Translations under genes and position numbers: made by a program
Notes under the pieces: model-generated
Told to the model about the DNA's origin: nothing
Database searches by the model: none
What the model saw: only the letters and a program-made list of their open reading frames with translations
DNA from: Auanema rhodensis
Lineage: Eukaryota; Nematoda; Chromadorea; Rhabditida; Rhabditidae
DNA: 64,000 bases
Direction: 5' to 3'
Assembly: GCA_964057225.1 (NCBI GenBank)
Contig: OZ059895.1
Span: forward strand, 15,057,001-15,121,000
In this document: positions 11,971 through 30,486 of the stretch, piece after piece
Numbering within the stretch: the first letter of the stretch is position 1
Layout of the letters: every line of letters begins with the position of its first letter

Positions 11971-14249
11971 ATAGCCCCCCCCCTCCCTCTGTTCTTCCTT
12001 CTCTTTTCTAATAATTTCCGTCTTAGGTGTATACACTATATGTATATGGTTAGTCTCGTTATTATGAAAGTTGACTTATAACGGAAACCTGAAAGGACTT
12101 GTCGATATTTGCTTAGATTCCGACCGATACACTCTCAGACACCTTTTTGGCCTTTCCTTCCTCTTTGCCTACACCTATCTCTTAGCACTCTTACTTCTCT
12201 TCTTTCTTTCCTTTTAAACATTAAATTTATTATTTGATGATAGATTAACCTTATACCGTATGGTTAGTCATCCATCCTTTCCACTTATGATCCGAACCCT
12301 CGCTCTCCCTTCGAACTCCCTCTTTCATCTTTTCTCCATTTCTCCGCCATAATTCATCGAAACTTCCATACAACAGCCTAATATTGTCGATCATAACCTC
12401 ATAGAATTACCTTCTCAATCCAAAGGATTTCCGTCAACCTTTTCTTCATATAACTCCAACTTCATTCAAAACTTGAATCTTCACTCACCTAGTTCAACTC
12501 AAATCATCAATCCCAATTCAATCCCAGCTGCAACCTACCAATTTTTCGAGCTTGCAGCCTCCCCCCGCTTATGCCGCTTAGCTGCGTGTGCTTCAGCTTC
12601 ATCCTTCAAAATCTCCTCTTTTTTGTTTTTTTCTTCGATTATTTGTATTTGTATCTCAATCATCTCACATCAAAATATCTCATAACACAGCAATATCGTC
12701 AACTAACTCACACTAGTCAGCCAACTACTAGCCAACCGTCAGCCAACTAACTGGTTGACTCCAGATGTTTCACTCTCATTCATATGCTAACTGTTTATAT
12801 TGCAAATTTATTTTTATCTCTTAAATCTACAGTAATATACACAGACAAATGGGAGGAAGGGGAGGGGGGCAGAAGGGAAACACGATAGACGTGATGAAGA
12901 GAGTCCTGCTCTTGCTTCTGATTCTTCTCTCTCTCTCTCTCTCTCTCTCCTATTCCAAGCTTCACATCAGCCACATCTTCATTCATCCTTTCAACCATCC
13001 TTTCTTCCACTATTCCCATCTTACTCTCATCGCTTCTTAAACACACAAATACAATTCTCATCTCGTTAAAATTTCAATCGTTGACTGTTGTCTTCAGCCG
13101 GTTAGATGGGAAAGAAATCATTTAGTTAAGCTATACTGACATGCAGCTCTCATACCTTCCATCCATCTTCTTCTCTCTCAGCTGTAACTCTCCCTCCCAA
13201 GAAGAAAAAGAGAGAGAAGAAGAGAGAGAAAGAGAGAAAGAGATTGTCATGTTCGAACAGTTCAACTTGTCAACCAAATCATGTTGATATTCACTCTTAT
13301 ATGGAATACAACAACATCAATGGAAATTGGTTAAATTTCAAATAAATGTTCAAAGATTATTCATTACATTCTCATAGTTATTAAAACAAAAATTTGTTAA
13401 AAAACTTCAAAAAATCAGTTAGTTTGGTCGTTAAAGAGAGTAATCTGTATTAAGAGAGAAAGTAAACGGTATAGAGAGAGAGAGAGAGAGAAAGGGAGAG
13501 ATAGAGATAGAGAGAGAGAGAATGACCTGAACTGGTGAAGCAAATTGACCACAAAAACCCATGTCAATAGACATGTCTGATCTTATGAACCAATATTCGT
13601 TCAGCAAGTTTCAAAGAAAAAAAAACAAATTTTTGGTTTATCTAAGAGTAGGCTGTTGATTGATGACTAGTGAGATGACATAATCTCAAATGTGTATGTA
13701 TGTAATAGCTTTGTAATTCTAAATTTTTCATATAAGCTCTTGTCATATTTTCATTTTCTGTGCATTTTCCGACAAATTTTTGGCTCAAACGCTAGCTTGC
13801 TATGACAATGTAGCTTTTCAATTGAAATCGTCAAAGCTTTATTGCTTGTCTCTTCAGCCGCACTCATTCTTGACTTTGAGGCTCTTCTGTGGGCAACATC
13901 ACTTATAAAGAAGATGCTTCTTCCTATTCATCTTCGATTCCAGTCGGAATACCGAAAGACAGGCAGAGATATGAGAATGAGACAGTAAGAGTTAGTCAGA
14001 GAGAGAAGAGAGAGAGAGAGAGAGAGAAAGAGAAAAGGAAAATTACGTTGAGGGGCTAGGCCTTGAGGTTGGTTTGGACTATTTGCTCACGCACCAACTC
14101 ACGTATGTTGTGACCGTAAATGGAAAGCGAGACATATTGTGAGCTGATATTGAACGATGAGAGAGAGAGAGAGAGAGAGAGAGAGGTGTAGAGAGAGACT
14201 GAGAAGAGGTCGCCCTCCTTCCTTTCATCTTCTTCTTTCAACATTATGT

Positions 14250-14298
<49 letters not shown>

Positions 14299-16263
14299 AT
14301 TCATCTTACCAGAAGAGCAAAGCCACATGATTCAGAGCACACATCTATTTATTCCAAGTTATCCACATATAGAAGAGAAGGAAGCCAACACGGTATTTGA
14401 TTGGTTGATGATGACGTGAGCATACTTTCCAAATGCAAATCTCACCTTTCAACATTTCTTCTTTCTTCTCAACTTCATCAAACTCAGCCTTTCCCTTCTC
14501 TTTCTTGATGTCATAAATTCATCTTTGCATCTCATCTTAGTCTACAGTCGTCTGACCTTACTTGCAACTTTGCACAACATCCACAGCATCATCCTCATCC
14601 TCATCACCTTTACTTCCTACCGCTTTTTACCGACTCAGACTATCTCATCCTTCCTTCTCATCCAGCGCTCCCCTCTTATCCTATTGCCGGTCATGATTAT
14701 GACGAATAGTCGAATGTACTTATTCATCATTATATTAAACTTTTTTCTTTTCCAAAAAACAGTCAAAAGGTGTTCTTTCACATTCTCTCTCTCTCTCGCT
14801 CTCTCCCTCCCTCTCTCTTTTACCGATCATTTCAATTCTAAAATAATTCCTAGAAAACGTGGATACAAGCAAAAACTTTCGTTTTTCTTTTCTAATTCAA
14901 ATATTCCGCCACCTCCATACATACACGTGTGGACGTGAGCAAAGCAAAAACAGCATGTAAACCAACCATCATCATCATCATTCTTCTTCTCCTCCTCTTC
15001 CTCCTTCTCCTTCTCCATTTCTCATATCTCATATATAGTCGTCGAAGTTGCATCACAACTACAACTAGCTGTTGCTGCTATTGCTGTTCCTTTCAGCTGA
15101 CACACAGACATCCATCCAGAGACACACAAAAACAGTCGGCGAGTGTGAGTCAGGTACTTGGCAAGGTAGTTACTAAGTAGTTGAATGACATTAGTCCAAC
15201 TTGTCTCCAACTTATCCAACTTATTCTAATTTATACTATTATTATTATTATTATTAATTAAACTTATTGTCTAGTATACTATTGCTATTCTAGTACTATA
15301 ACTCTTCATCTACTTAAAAATAATAACAACAACAGAAGAAATACCACATATTCTCCACAAATTCGTTATTTCTTGGTATTTTGCCAAAAAAAAAATAATT
15401 GAAAAACTAATTTTTGGGGCCAAGTCATGTCTTAGCCCATTGATAGGCATGCTGTTCATAAGTTCTTCCTCCACCTCCCCTCTCTATACCTTTCTCTCTT
15501 CTATTCTAGCTCATACTACCTCTTATTCTTTCCTTAATCTACTTATTCATGTGTCTTCAATATCATCACTAAACCTTGTACACATGCTTTTTTCCATTTT
15601 TTTTTATTCTTTTCGCTATGAAACCCTTTTTTTTTAATTTTTTTTGGACAAAAAAAAACAACAAAAATGAAAATAAATACTTGAATTGAGTTCAAAAAAG
15701 CCTATGTGGGAAGAGAAGGAAATACGTCAGAAAACTGACGATAAGAGAATAACAGACAAGGTGAGATAGAGAGAGAGAGGGGGGAAGAGAAAGGGAATGG
15801 GTTTATTTGCCTTCTTGTCCTCTTCCCCCCACCATCTCCTACCCACCAGCATCAAAACCTCACAACCATCACAAAAGCCTCTCTATCTCTCTCCATCACT
15901 ACTTCTTTTCCTTTATATTTTCTTTTCTTTTTGTTCCTCTCCCTCCAAATATCTCTCTTATTCTCTCACTCTCTCTCTTTCTTTTTCTTTTTTCTAGCTC
16001 TCACACCTTAAATCTCTCGTCGTTTCCACCTTCATCCGGCCTTTAACCCTCAAATATTGATTGATTTCCAAATAAGTACAAACATTCCATAACATCAACA
16101 TCATCAATATCATTCTTGACTTGGCTTTTTCGGGGAAAATTGAGAAAAACTGCTCAAGAGACACGAAGATTAACTTTTTTCTCTTGTTTATGATGATGAT
16201 TGTTATTTTCAAGTAAAACAATCTGTATACTATCTGTCTTCCTCCTCCCTACCTCTAACTTTA

Positions 16264-16314
<51 letters not shown>

Positions 16315-18744
16315 ACGTACATGAACACACTCCCTCTCTCTCTCTCTATCTCTCTATCTCTCTCCTTCCATCTTCTTCACTATCTCTCTTTCTCCTTATT
16401 GAATTCAGCATCTTGTACCATTCAATTCTCGTGTCATCAAAAATTTATCAGCTGATTCGTAGCGCCGACATCAATACAGAGCGAGCGAACACGTGAACAC
16501 AAAGCACAATCATGATCTCATGAATGCTCTGCTCTTCGTTCCCACCATCACTTTCTCTACACGCTATTCAATCTTTCCGGCATCCTATAAGCTTCTGAAT
16601 ACACTGATGCCAAGCCGACAGCGTGTTCTTCAGTATTCTACCCTGTCGTCCTTCTCTCTCGTTACTTATCTGAAGTTTTGACATGTCTGAAACTTCTCTT
16701 CTCTTGTTTTCTTGTATCCATCTTTCGTCGTTTGCCATAACTACCGTTAACTTCACATACTTCGTGTTCACCTCTGTGTGTGTGTTAGCACTCCCCTCCC
16801 CCCTTACAACCCTCCGTTACTCCTTCTCTCTATCACTCTCTCTCTTCGATAGCTTCTCTATCTCTCTTTTAGTTCTTTCTTTATTCTTCGTTATTCTCTG
16901 TCGTTATTGCACTCTCCGCTGAGCCGGTATTTGCCCAACTGGGCAGGCATCAGGGCGATTCAGCTTTTCCAGTCGAGACCTAACATACGGACCTCCCCAC
17001 CACACCATCTAACATTGCCACCACTACGTACATACATCCATCTCTACGATTTTCATCTCATTTTTCCTCTCTTCCTGCCCCCTCCCTCAAACTTTGCGAG
17101 CTTAAACATGCGTTTTGGAAGCAAAAAAAAAACGGCAAATACAGTCCCTCCTTCTGTGCTTACACGCATGCACTCACTCATTCGCTCACTCGCTCAACAC
17201 CGCAACTAAGCGAATTTTCCGTTTGTTGTTGTTTTTGCAATTTGTTTTCTTCAAAAAATTCTTCCCAATACTATCTTTCATGACATCTTGATAATTCATT
17301 GATTGCACACCAACTCGCTTCATTCCTCCGCAGGGATTTTTGCCCTAAACCTCCCGTCTCAGCCTCTCGTTCCGCAACTTGTAGTCGTCAACCACACTCT
17401 ACACACTCAACCATCACGTTGTTGTCATCCCCACATCATTTCTGCTGCTGCGTCGTTCCAGCCCAAACAGGAAAACGATGCTCCATACGTTCATTGGCTC
17501 CAGTCTCTTCTGAGAGTAATCGGCCGATGAGCTGCGGATAGCTGGACCAGCTTCAGATGGGTGTCGGGTTTCGACAATCTTACTCCATCGTCTTCATCTT
17601 CAGCAGCTTCCTTCCTTTCTCTGTCTATCGTCTAGCCTTCATACCTCCCTTCCTTCTTCAATTCCCTCCCCCTCATCTCTCACTAATTCTCAAAAGCTTC
17701 TCCTTTCATTTACTTTTCATTCTGACCAACTTGCAACGTTGTAACTTCAACTTGCCTTGACAGTTGTGTTCATCCCAACATCAAAATTCCACCGTTTCAT
17801 GTCAAACACCCTGTTGTAACTGCCCAGTTTTTCTAGAATCCATTTGCATATGATTTTCGAATTCTGCTTCTTCCATGATCGTATGTCTCTCATACATCTA
17901 GCGCCTAACTCACTTGTCCTTCTCCTACACCTGACCTGAAATCATGAACTCTCCAACTAATCTGTGCGCCAAATATAAAGAAGTTCAATTATCCTCAGGG
18001 TGCAATTCCCCTCTCAAATATAACAAAAAAAAAGAAAAGAAAAAGGAAGACAAGCGCTTGTATCTCAACCACAACTGATTATATTCCGTTTATTCCTTTA
18101 AATCCTCCTACAACGAAGACTTACAATATTCCGAAATATTTTCTTTCATCTTTATTAATTTCCTTTTCTTCGATACACTACTGCTACTACACACACACAC
18201 ACATACACACACACATCCATATGAGTATCAACCTCTGTTCTGTCGCCTACACACTGCCAGATACATGTTTCTTGCGGCATAATTGAATGAAAAAAAACAT
18301 TTGTTTCTTATTTTTCTCCTAAAATCAGCATTTTCTCAACTTTTTTTTCTTTTTCTTTTTCGGATTTTCTCATTATCGTGATGGCTTACAGCCAGAGAGC
18401 TAGCAAGCTTACTTCTATTCTACGAACTTGCAACCTTTTTCTCAGATTTCATCAGCAACAACTTTCCCAAAAATTTTCTAAATTTCATAAAGTATATAGG
18501 TTATGAGATAATTCACCTGATACGTTGTTTCGAAATGAAAAAAAAAAATTTTTTTTTCACTCTTTCACCAGCCATGAAATTCATATTTTCCCACTTCGTC
18601 CAAATAAAAGAAAATTATTTTTATCTCACATAAGCAACCGCTTTTCGTTCTTTTATTGATGAAAAATGAAATCAAATACTTAACTATATGATGATGATGA
18701 TGGTGATGATGCAATAAGCATAGTATAGTTAGTTCAAATGACGT

Positions 18745-18815
18745 TCACGTGGCTTTTTCACGTGAAAGCTCATTTGCATATTGTTGCTAACAGCTAATTA
18801 GCATATTGAAATGAT
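18745..18815. promoter_or_regulatory. Candidate enhancer: paired CACGTG boxes plus octamer
   Basis: CACGTG boxes at 18746-18751 and 18759-18764 (13 bp apart) are followed by ATTTGCAT at about 18773, an exact POU octamer. A further TTAGCATAT-like sequence lies about 30 bp later. Close clustering of two transcription-factor core motifs in otherwise featureless DNA suggests an enhancer, but binding is not shown. Confidence 0.35.
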
Positions 18816-20382
18816 ATGTCAATTATGTATTTTATTTTGTTTTTCTTTATCTTTTCTTCGTTAAATGATGAAACTATTTTGAATTTTCAATGGTTTTGCT
18901 ATCTCTCTCCCTATTTCTCTCTATCTATCTATCTCTCTCTACTACTGTGCTGCTTTTCTGCTTTTGCTGATGCTTTTCGTCTAAGGTTTTGACTTTCGTA
19001 CTCTTTCTTTAGTTCGTTCTTGTCCTTTTCTCATCATTCCTCTTTCCCTTCTTCTGCTCTCTTCATCCCTCATATTCTCTTTTTCTTTCTCTTTCTGGTG
19101 TTCTCTGTCGGCGAAGTATCAGTTCCATACACATTTATCACAATTAAACATATCAAAGAGAAGAATACTTCGTAGTTCATTTAGCTAAGCAAGAGGATCG
19201 GATGGGTTAGCTATGTGGGCTCGTAGCTGACTGACTGCCTGTCGGTTAGTAGAATCAAATGCTATCCATAGGTTTCTCTTCTATGCAAAAGCAAGAATAC
19301 GAAGAGCTAACTAGAGTTTTCAAGTATGCTGTAGAGCAACAGAGAGAGAGAGAGAGAAAGGGAGATAAGGGTAAGAGAGGGAGAGTTATATAGAAAGAAG
19401 AGAGAAATCTACAGAGAGTAAAGGGGAGAGGTAGAGAGAAAAACAGATATAACAGGGCAGGAGAGAGAGGGGGGAAAGAGATGGAAGAAGAAGTGAGCGA
19501 GTAGACCGTATCAGATTACGAGCTGCCGCACACTCACAGCGGACTCATCCCGCTTCTCATTCGTTTCTGTCTTCGCCTTCTTCTTCTTCTTCTTCTTCGT
19601 TTTCTTTATTTCTTTTAGCTACTGTGAAGTATGTGTATGTACCTTATACAGAAATAGAGCAAGGATAAGGAGAGCAAGTCAACATACTCTCCTTCGCTCT
19701 CATCCTCTTTTTTCCGTTCAAAACCATTTTGGTCATTGTGTGCACGCATTCATCCAGCCAACCAGCTTGCTTGTCATCAGCATGCCCAAGCCAGCCAGCA
19801 GCATATTCCTTCTCCGCTACTAGTGTCGTTTTTCATTTATCTTGCCCTCAGGTGATGTTTGCTGGCAAGCAAGCTAGTAGGCAAGCTAAGCTAGCCCAAT
19901 CAACAGCAAAGCACAAGCTGAACAAGCCTTGTCTTCATTTTCATTAGAGAACGTACATAATGAGCAATCTCATACACTATAAGAGAATTGCTCAGAGTCC
20001 GATGTATTTCTAATATTTTCGTTTTCAACGCCATCCTCATCACCACCCTAACACCTTTGCTTGTGTCGTTTCAATCACCTAGCTTGAGAAGACAAGTCGC
20101 TTCTCAAAGTCAATATTCATGATACAATCTGTCATGTATTACTGTAGTTACTTAAACTAGCTAAGTTGTAAGTACTTCAGGACCAATTATCAGTCCATTA
20201 AGCTAATTTCTACCTACTACTCCCCAACTTATCCGTTATACTACGCACAGACTATTCTTTGTATGTTTCATTGTTGGCTTTTTCTTTAATTTCTTCAACT
20301 ATATTTTGTCTTTTAATCAATCCAAAAATACTCATTCATCCTTTTTACCACAATAAGCAAAGGTCGAGATAGAAACAGAGAC

Positions 20383-20386
<4 letters not shown>

Positions 20387-20429
<43 letters not shown>
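20387..20429. repeat. (GA)n microsatellite
   Basis: A GA array of about 43 bp preceded by CAGA units. Confidence 0.9.
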
Positions 20430-20431
<2 letters not shown>

Positions 20432-22248
20432 AACATTTTTCTTCTTATTTTCTTCAAAACTGTCTACAATCTCAACTCATTATGACGATTAAATTTTTCC
20501 GTAATGTACATATGCTCACAAAACACTTTTTGAGCTTCAAAATCTGAACAACTTGTCCATGTCTTTGATCTGCTGTCACCATCTTACATGCTCGTCTATC
20601 TTGGAATGTGCTATTTCAAACATCGTACAGTTATCATGACAACCATCAGATTGTGTCTCTCTCTACATCTCTCTCTCGCTCTCTCTCTCTCACACACACA
20701 CCATTCTTCCAGCTAATACTTGAAGTTTTCCAATTCGGAACGAAGAAATCAGGCTCTTATAGGCCAGCATAAGTTGTCAAGAAGGTTTAGACTGCTGAGC
20801 AAGAGCTGTAATTGTATGTTTGCATGAGTCAGAGAGTTTATAGAGCATTAGATTGTGATATCAAAAGCTGTATCAATCACCATATCATTTTGAATCATTC
20901 AATTTCTCACTATCGCTTTCTCACTCTCGTTATTTCTCATTTTTCCATAATCAAGCATAGGCTGTTCATTAAGAAGCTTGAATGAGTTAAAAGAAAAAGA
21001 AAATAAACAAAGAACATGTTTGAAGCTCAATTGCCTTCAATTGCTTATCATCAATTTTTCAATATGAAGAGCATATTCTCTGATTTTACACAATGATTTT
21101 CATTATCATTTCCATCATTACTGCTGATGTTTTTCTCAGAAACTTGAAAAACTAAGAAAGAAGCCGCTTCTGAAGATTTGTAGCTGAGCTCAGCAAGAAG
21201 GAAAGAACCGAAAAAGAAAGATTTCTCTCTATACATCTCTCACTCTCTACCTCTCTTTCTCTCTTTTTCAGTTGACACAAAAAGCTTTTACTACATGGAG
21301 CAGGACGTTAACATGTTAAGGTAATGAGCAGAGTGTAGTTCGTTTTAGAAGGAAAGAGAAGAGAGAGTGCGTTCTCTGTACCATAAATGAGCTGATTTCC
21401 ATATGGGACTTTCATTCGTTTTGGGCTACAAGCTGTTCCTCTTTCTCTCTCTCTCTTTCTCTCTCTCTCTCATATTCCTTTTGCCTAAATCGAGAGATTC
21501 AGAGCTTTATTCTCATGTCATCATTCTCATTCATTTACTCATCGCTTAGCCCCACCCCTTCTGCAATGTCTGCATGGATTTGATTAGTATAGACTATGGG
21601 CAGTGCGAGAGTCTAACCAGGAGAAAGCAGTCAACAGACACCACACCCCAGACGTACAACGTGTCCCCCTTCCCTTTCCCGGTCCTCGTCCCTTTCAACT
21701 TGTCTGTCTGTGTGTCCGCACATAAGATTTCGTCCCTGCATTCCAGCAGCAATAGCAATAGCTCCATCACCAACATCATCACATCACCACCACAACTACC
21801 GCCATCAACAGCAGCATCAGCAGCTGCAGTAGCAGAAGCAGGAGTCGAGAGGCTACAAAATCGTTTTTTCTTCGTTGTCGCGCATACCGCCAGCCAGGCT
21901 GTAGAACGAAGTACGGCTTACTCTCCTGGCCACAGCGCCTCTTGCCTACTGCCATCTGAGAATGCTTCACTATCTCATTGAACTTTTCCATCTTCTTTCC
22001 TTCATGGCTCTTCCCCTCATTCACTCATTTTCGTCCTTTGCCACCCTCTATGTCTGTCCCTTCTTTGCCATTCTTTATGCTAATAGAATCTAAAGGCCAT
22101 TGCCTTAGGCGAACATTTTGGCAATCTGGGTGTTTCTCTCTCTCTGTCTCTCTTTCTCTCTCTACTTATTGAACTTCAACTAACGAAACATTTTCTTCGT
22201 TCATCCCACATATTTCGAATCCAAACCATTTCAATCAACACACTTCTC

Positions 22249-22251
<3 letters not shown>

Positions 22252-22326
<75 letters not shown>
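22252..22326. repeat. (CT)n microsatellite, longest uninterrupted array
   Basis: About 75 bp of uninterrupted CT, among the longest pure arrays in the window. Confidence 0.95.
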
Positions 22327-22330
<4 letters not shown>

Positions 22331-23256
22331 CTTATTTTCACACCTCCTTCATATTCAAACTATCATTCATCCTTAGAAAATATAGTTTTTATCTATTTTT
22401 GCTCATTTCCATCCAAAAATCTTCTTCACCAGCATGAGTCAGACAGACATAAAATGGAAAAACAGCAAATATTTCTTTTTCCGCTTAATTCCTAAGTGTC
22501 AACTGCAGTTCGCGACCCATGGACCTCATGTTATTCTCAAGCTCATCATCACAGGGGTCAGTTTTCGTTCCCAGCTTTTCTTTCAGCTATCTAAATGCAC
22601 AATACGCTGCACATATCTTTCTCAGCTTTTTTCTCTTTCTCTCTCTCTCAGTCTTTCTCTCTCCCTCTCTCTCTTTCTAATGCTTCAATGGTCAACTTAT
22701 GCTTGCATATTCCATTCAACAGGAACTCTCGAGATTTCCATATATCTGCAAACGTTCCCTCTCCCTCTCTCTTCTACCATATATATAATTTTCTATTGTC
22801 TTTTCTTTTCCATAAAAAACATCTCATATTCTTATTATTTTCGTTTATTTATATCATATAGTTAACTAACTAACTTCTATATCTTACAAAGCTGAGCAAG
22901 TCTTTCAAGTAGGCGACCTCTTCTGTCCTCCGCAACTATCGTTATCACTTCCAGTCATGCCCGTCTGTAATGGTATTGCTGTTGTCGACGTCTAAGACAA
23001 CATTCTGAAATCAGAGAGTTCAGACCGTTAGACAGTTTTTTCAATCAATAATCTGTACTTTTCCCTCTCTATATCTATCTCTCTTTCTCTCTTTGCTTTT
23101 ACTATCTTATCGTTAAAACTTCGTATGAACTACTTACTTGCTTATGTCTTGTGCTCATGTTACGTTCAGTTCTCAGTCCTTCTTCGTTCAAATACGATAA
23201 AAAGTGATTCAGAATTTTCTCTTTACATCTCGTACTACCTCTCTCTCTCTCTCTCT

Positions 23257-23292
<36 letters not shown>

Positions 23293-24019
23293 ACTCTTTC
23301 TCTCAACCTCTCTACAACCTTTTTAACCATTTTCTTGTTATTTTTTCCCAAAAACCTATTGATCTCTAAATCAATTAAAAGCTAACTAATCTCTTAATCA
23401 AGCTATAAATCATAGACTATTCTTCGCTCCTATTTACTCCCTTGTTTCACTAAATATTTTGCGAATTCATTAGCTTTTTGCCCTTCTGTCCCCTCATATT
23501 ACCATCCAAAATTCATTTATGCATTGCCCTCTCATCTAAACTTATCACTCCAATAAACATACAAACTACTTTTTCCTCTGCTCAACACCACAAAAAAAAG
23601 TTGAAAAAACGATTGAAACCACTGAAATTCGCACAAATCTCTTCTTGCTCACTCGTCTCGTCCGGCTTTTTTTCATTTTTGTGTCCCAAATGTTCGTCTT
23701 CAATTACATTCATCCATGATGAAACATCTCCTGGTTTGTTGCCAAAATGCTTTTTTTCCCAACAGATAGTACTGCAATACCGATAAGCTTATCAATCTCT
23801 CGTGTTAGTTAGTTAACTATTCGATCATGAAATTTTTATTCTTTCCATCAGCTTGTGATGTTCCTCTTTGAAATGAAGCCACTCCCTCTTCTTTTATACT
23901 TCATTCCCTCTCTACATCGTGTATAGGATATTCTTCTCTTTGATATTACCTTGTTGTCGTCGTCGTCGTCATCGTTGTCGTCGTTACATCATTCAGAAAC
24001 TGTTTTCAACTTTCTTTTT

Positions 24020-24029
24020 CAATTTCAGA
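24020..24029 (+). promoter_or_regulatory. Splice acceptor one base before the KH-gene ATG
   Basis: A pyrimidine-rich AATTTCAG ends at 24028, one base before the ATG at 24030. This could be a spliced-leader trans-splice site or the 3' end of a 5'UTR intron; the sequence alone cannot separate the two. Confidence 0.55.
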
Positions 24030-30124
<6,095 letters not shown>

Positions 30125-30248
30125 CTCAGCCGCGTCGGCCTGTCAGATTCATTCCAACCGCCCCTGAGGCCGTGAAGTCTCTTCTCTCACTTCAGTCTGT
30201 GTTACATACTTCTATTCGATGTATTTATCCCAAATGTTTAAATAATAT

Positions 30249-30254
30249 TTTATT
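30249..30254 (-). terminator. Putative poly(A) signal of the LENG8-like gene
   Basis: TTTATT on the top strand reads AATAAA on the minus strand, about 233 nt past the LENG8-like stop codon. It lies inside the likely 3'UTR of the convergent KH gene. Confidence 0.4.
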
Positions 30255-30381
30255 CAGATCTGCGCTTCCTAACATTCTATAACACTATATAACACAGATA
30301 CATTGAACATGTATAAGAAACCGAAAGCTGCTCGTCATTATGACAGCCAGCAAACAGTTCAAAGTTAGTAGAGACGAACTG

Positions 30382-30387
30382 AATAAA
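30382..30387 (+). terminator. Putative poly(A) signal of the KH gene
   Basis: AATAAA occurs 258 nt after the TAA stop at 30122-30124 and 100 nt before the stop codon of the convergent gene. Confidence 0.5.
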
Positions 30388-30486
30388 ATACCTGATATGG
30401 TATCAAAATCAGGACAAAAAAAGACTATTACCGGTATCATACATCAAATTATTACATGAAAATCCAACCTGTAAAACGATGAGAAT

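Larger units (their letters stand above)
10901..24028. other. Noncoding, pyrimidine-rich top strand
   Basis: This 13 kb stretch holds no exon I can support. The top strand is conspicuously C+T-rich over long distances, especially 11000-12100, 14450-17800 and 21400-23400. Long open frames rich in Ser, Leu, Phe and Pro arise from that bias rather than from genes. The segment near 21574-21981 is open for 135 codons and has Ser/Ala/Asn runs, but shows no domain. Part of the stretch may be 5' regulatory DNA or a 5'UTR intron of the KH gene at 24030. Confidence 0.5.

Noticed and set aside
21574-21981. 135-codon open frame with Ser/Asn and Ala runs
   Set aside because: It lies in pyrimidine-biased DNA, shows no recognisable domain, and overlaps open frames on the other strand. 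It is possible as a 5' exon but not supported.
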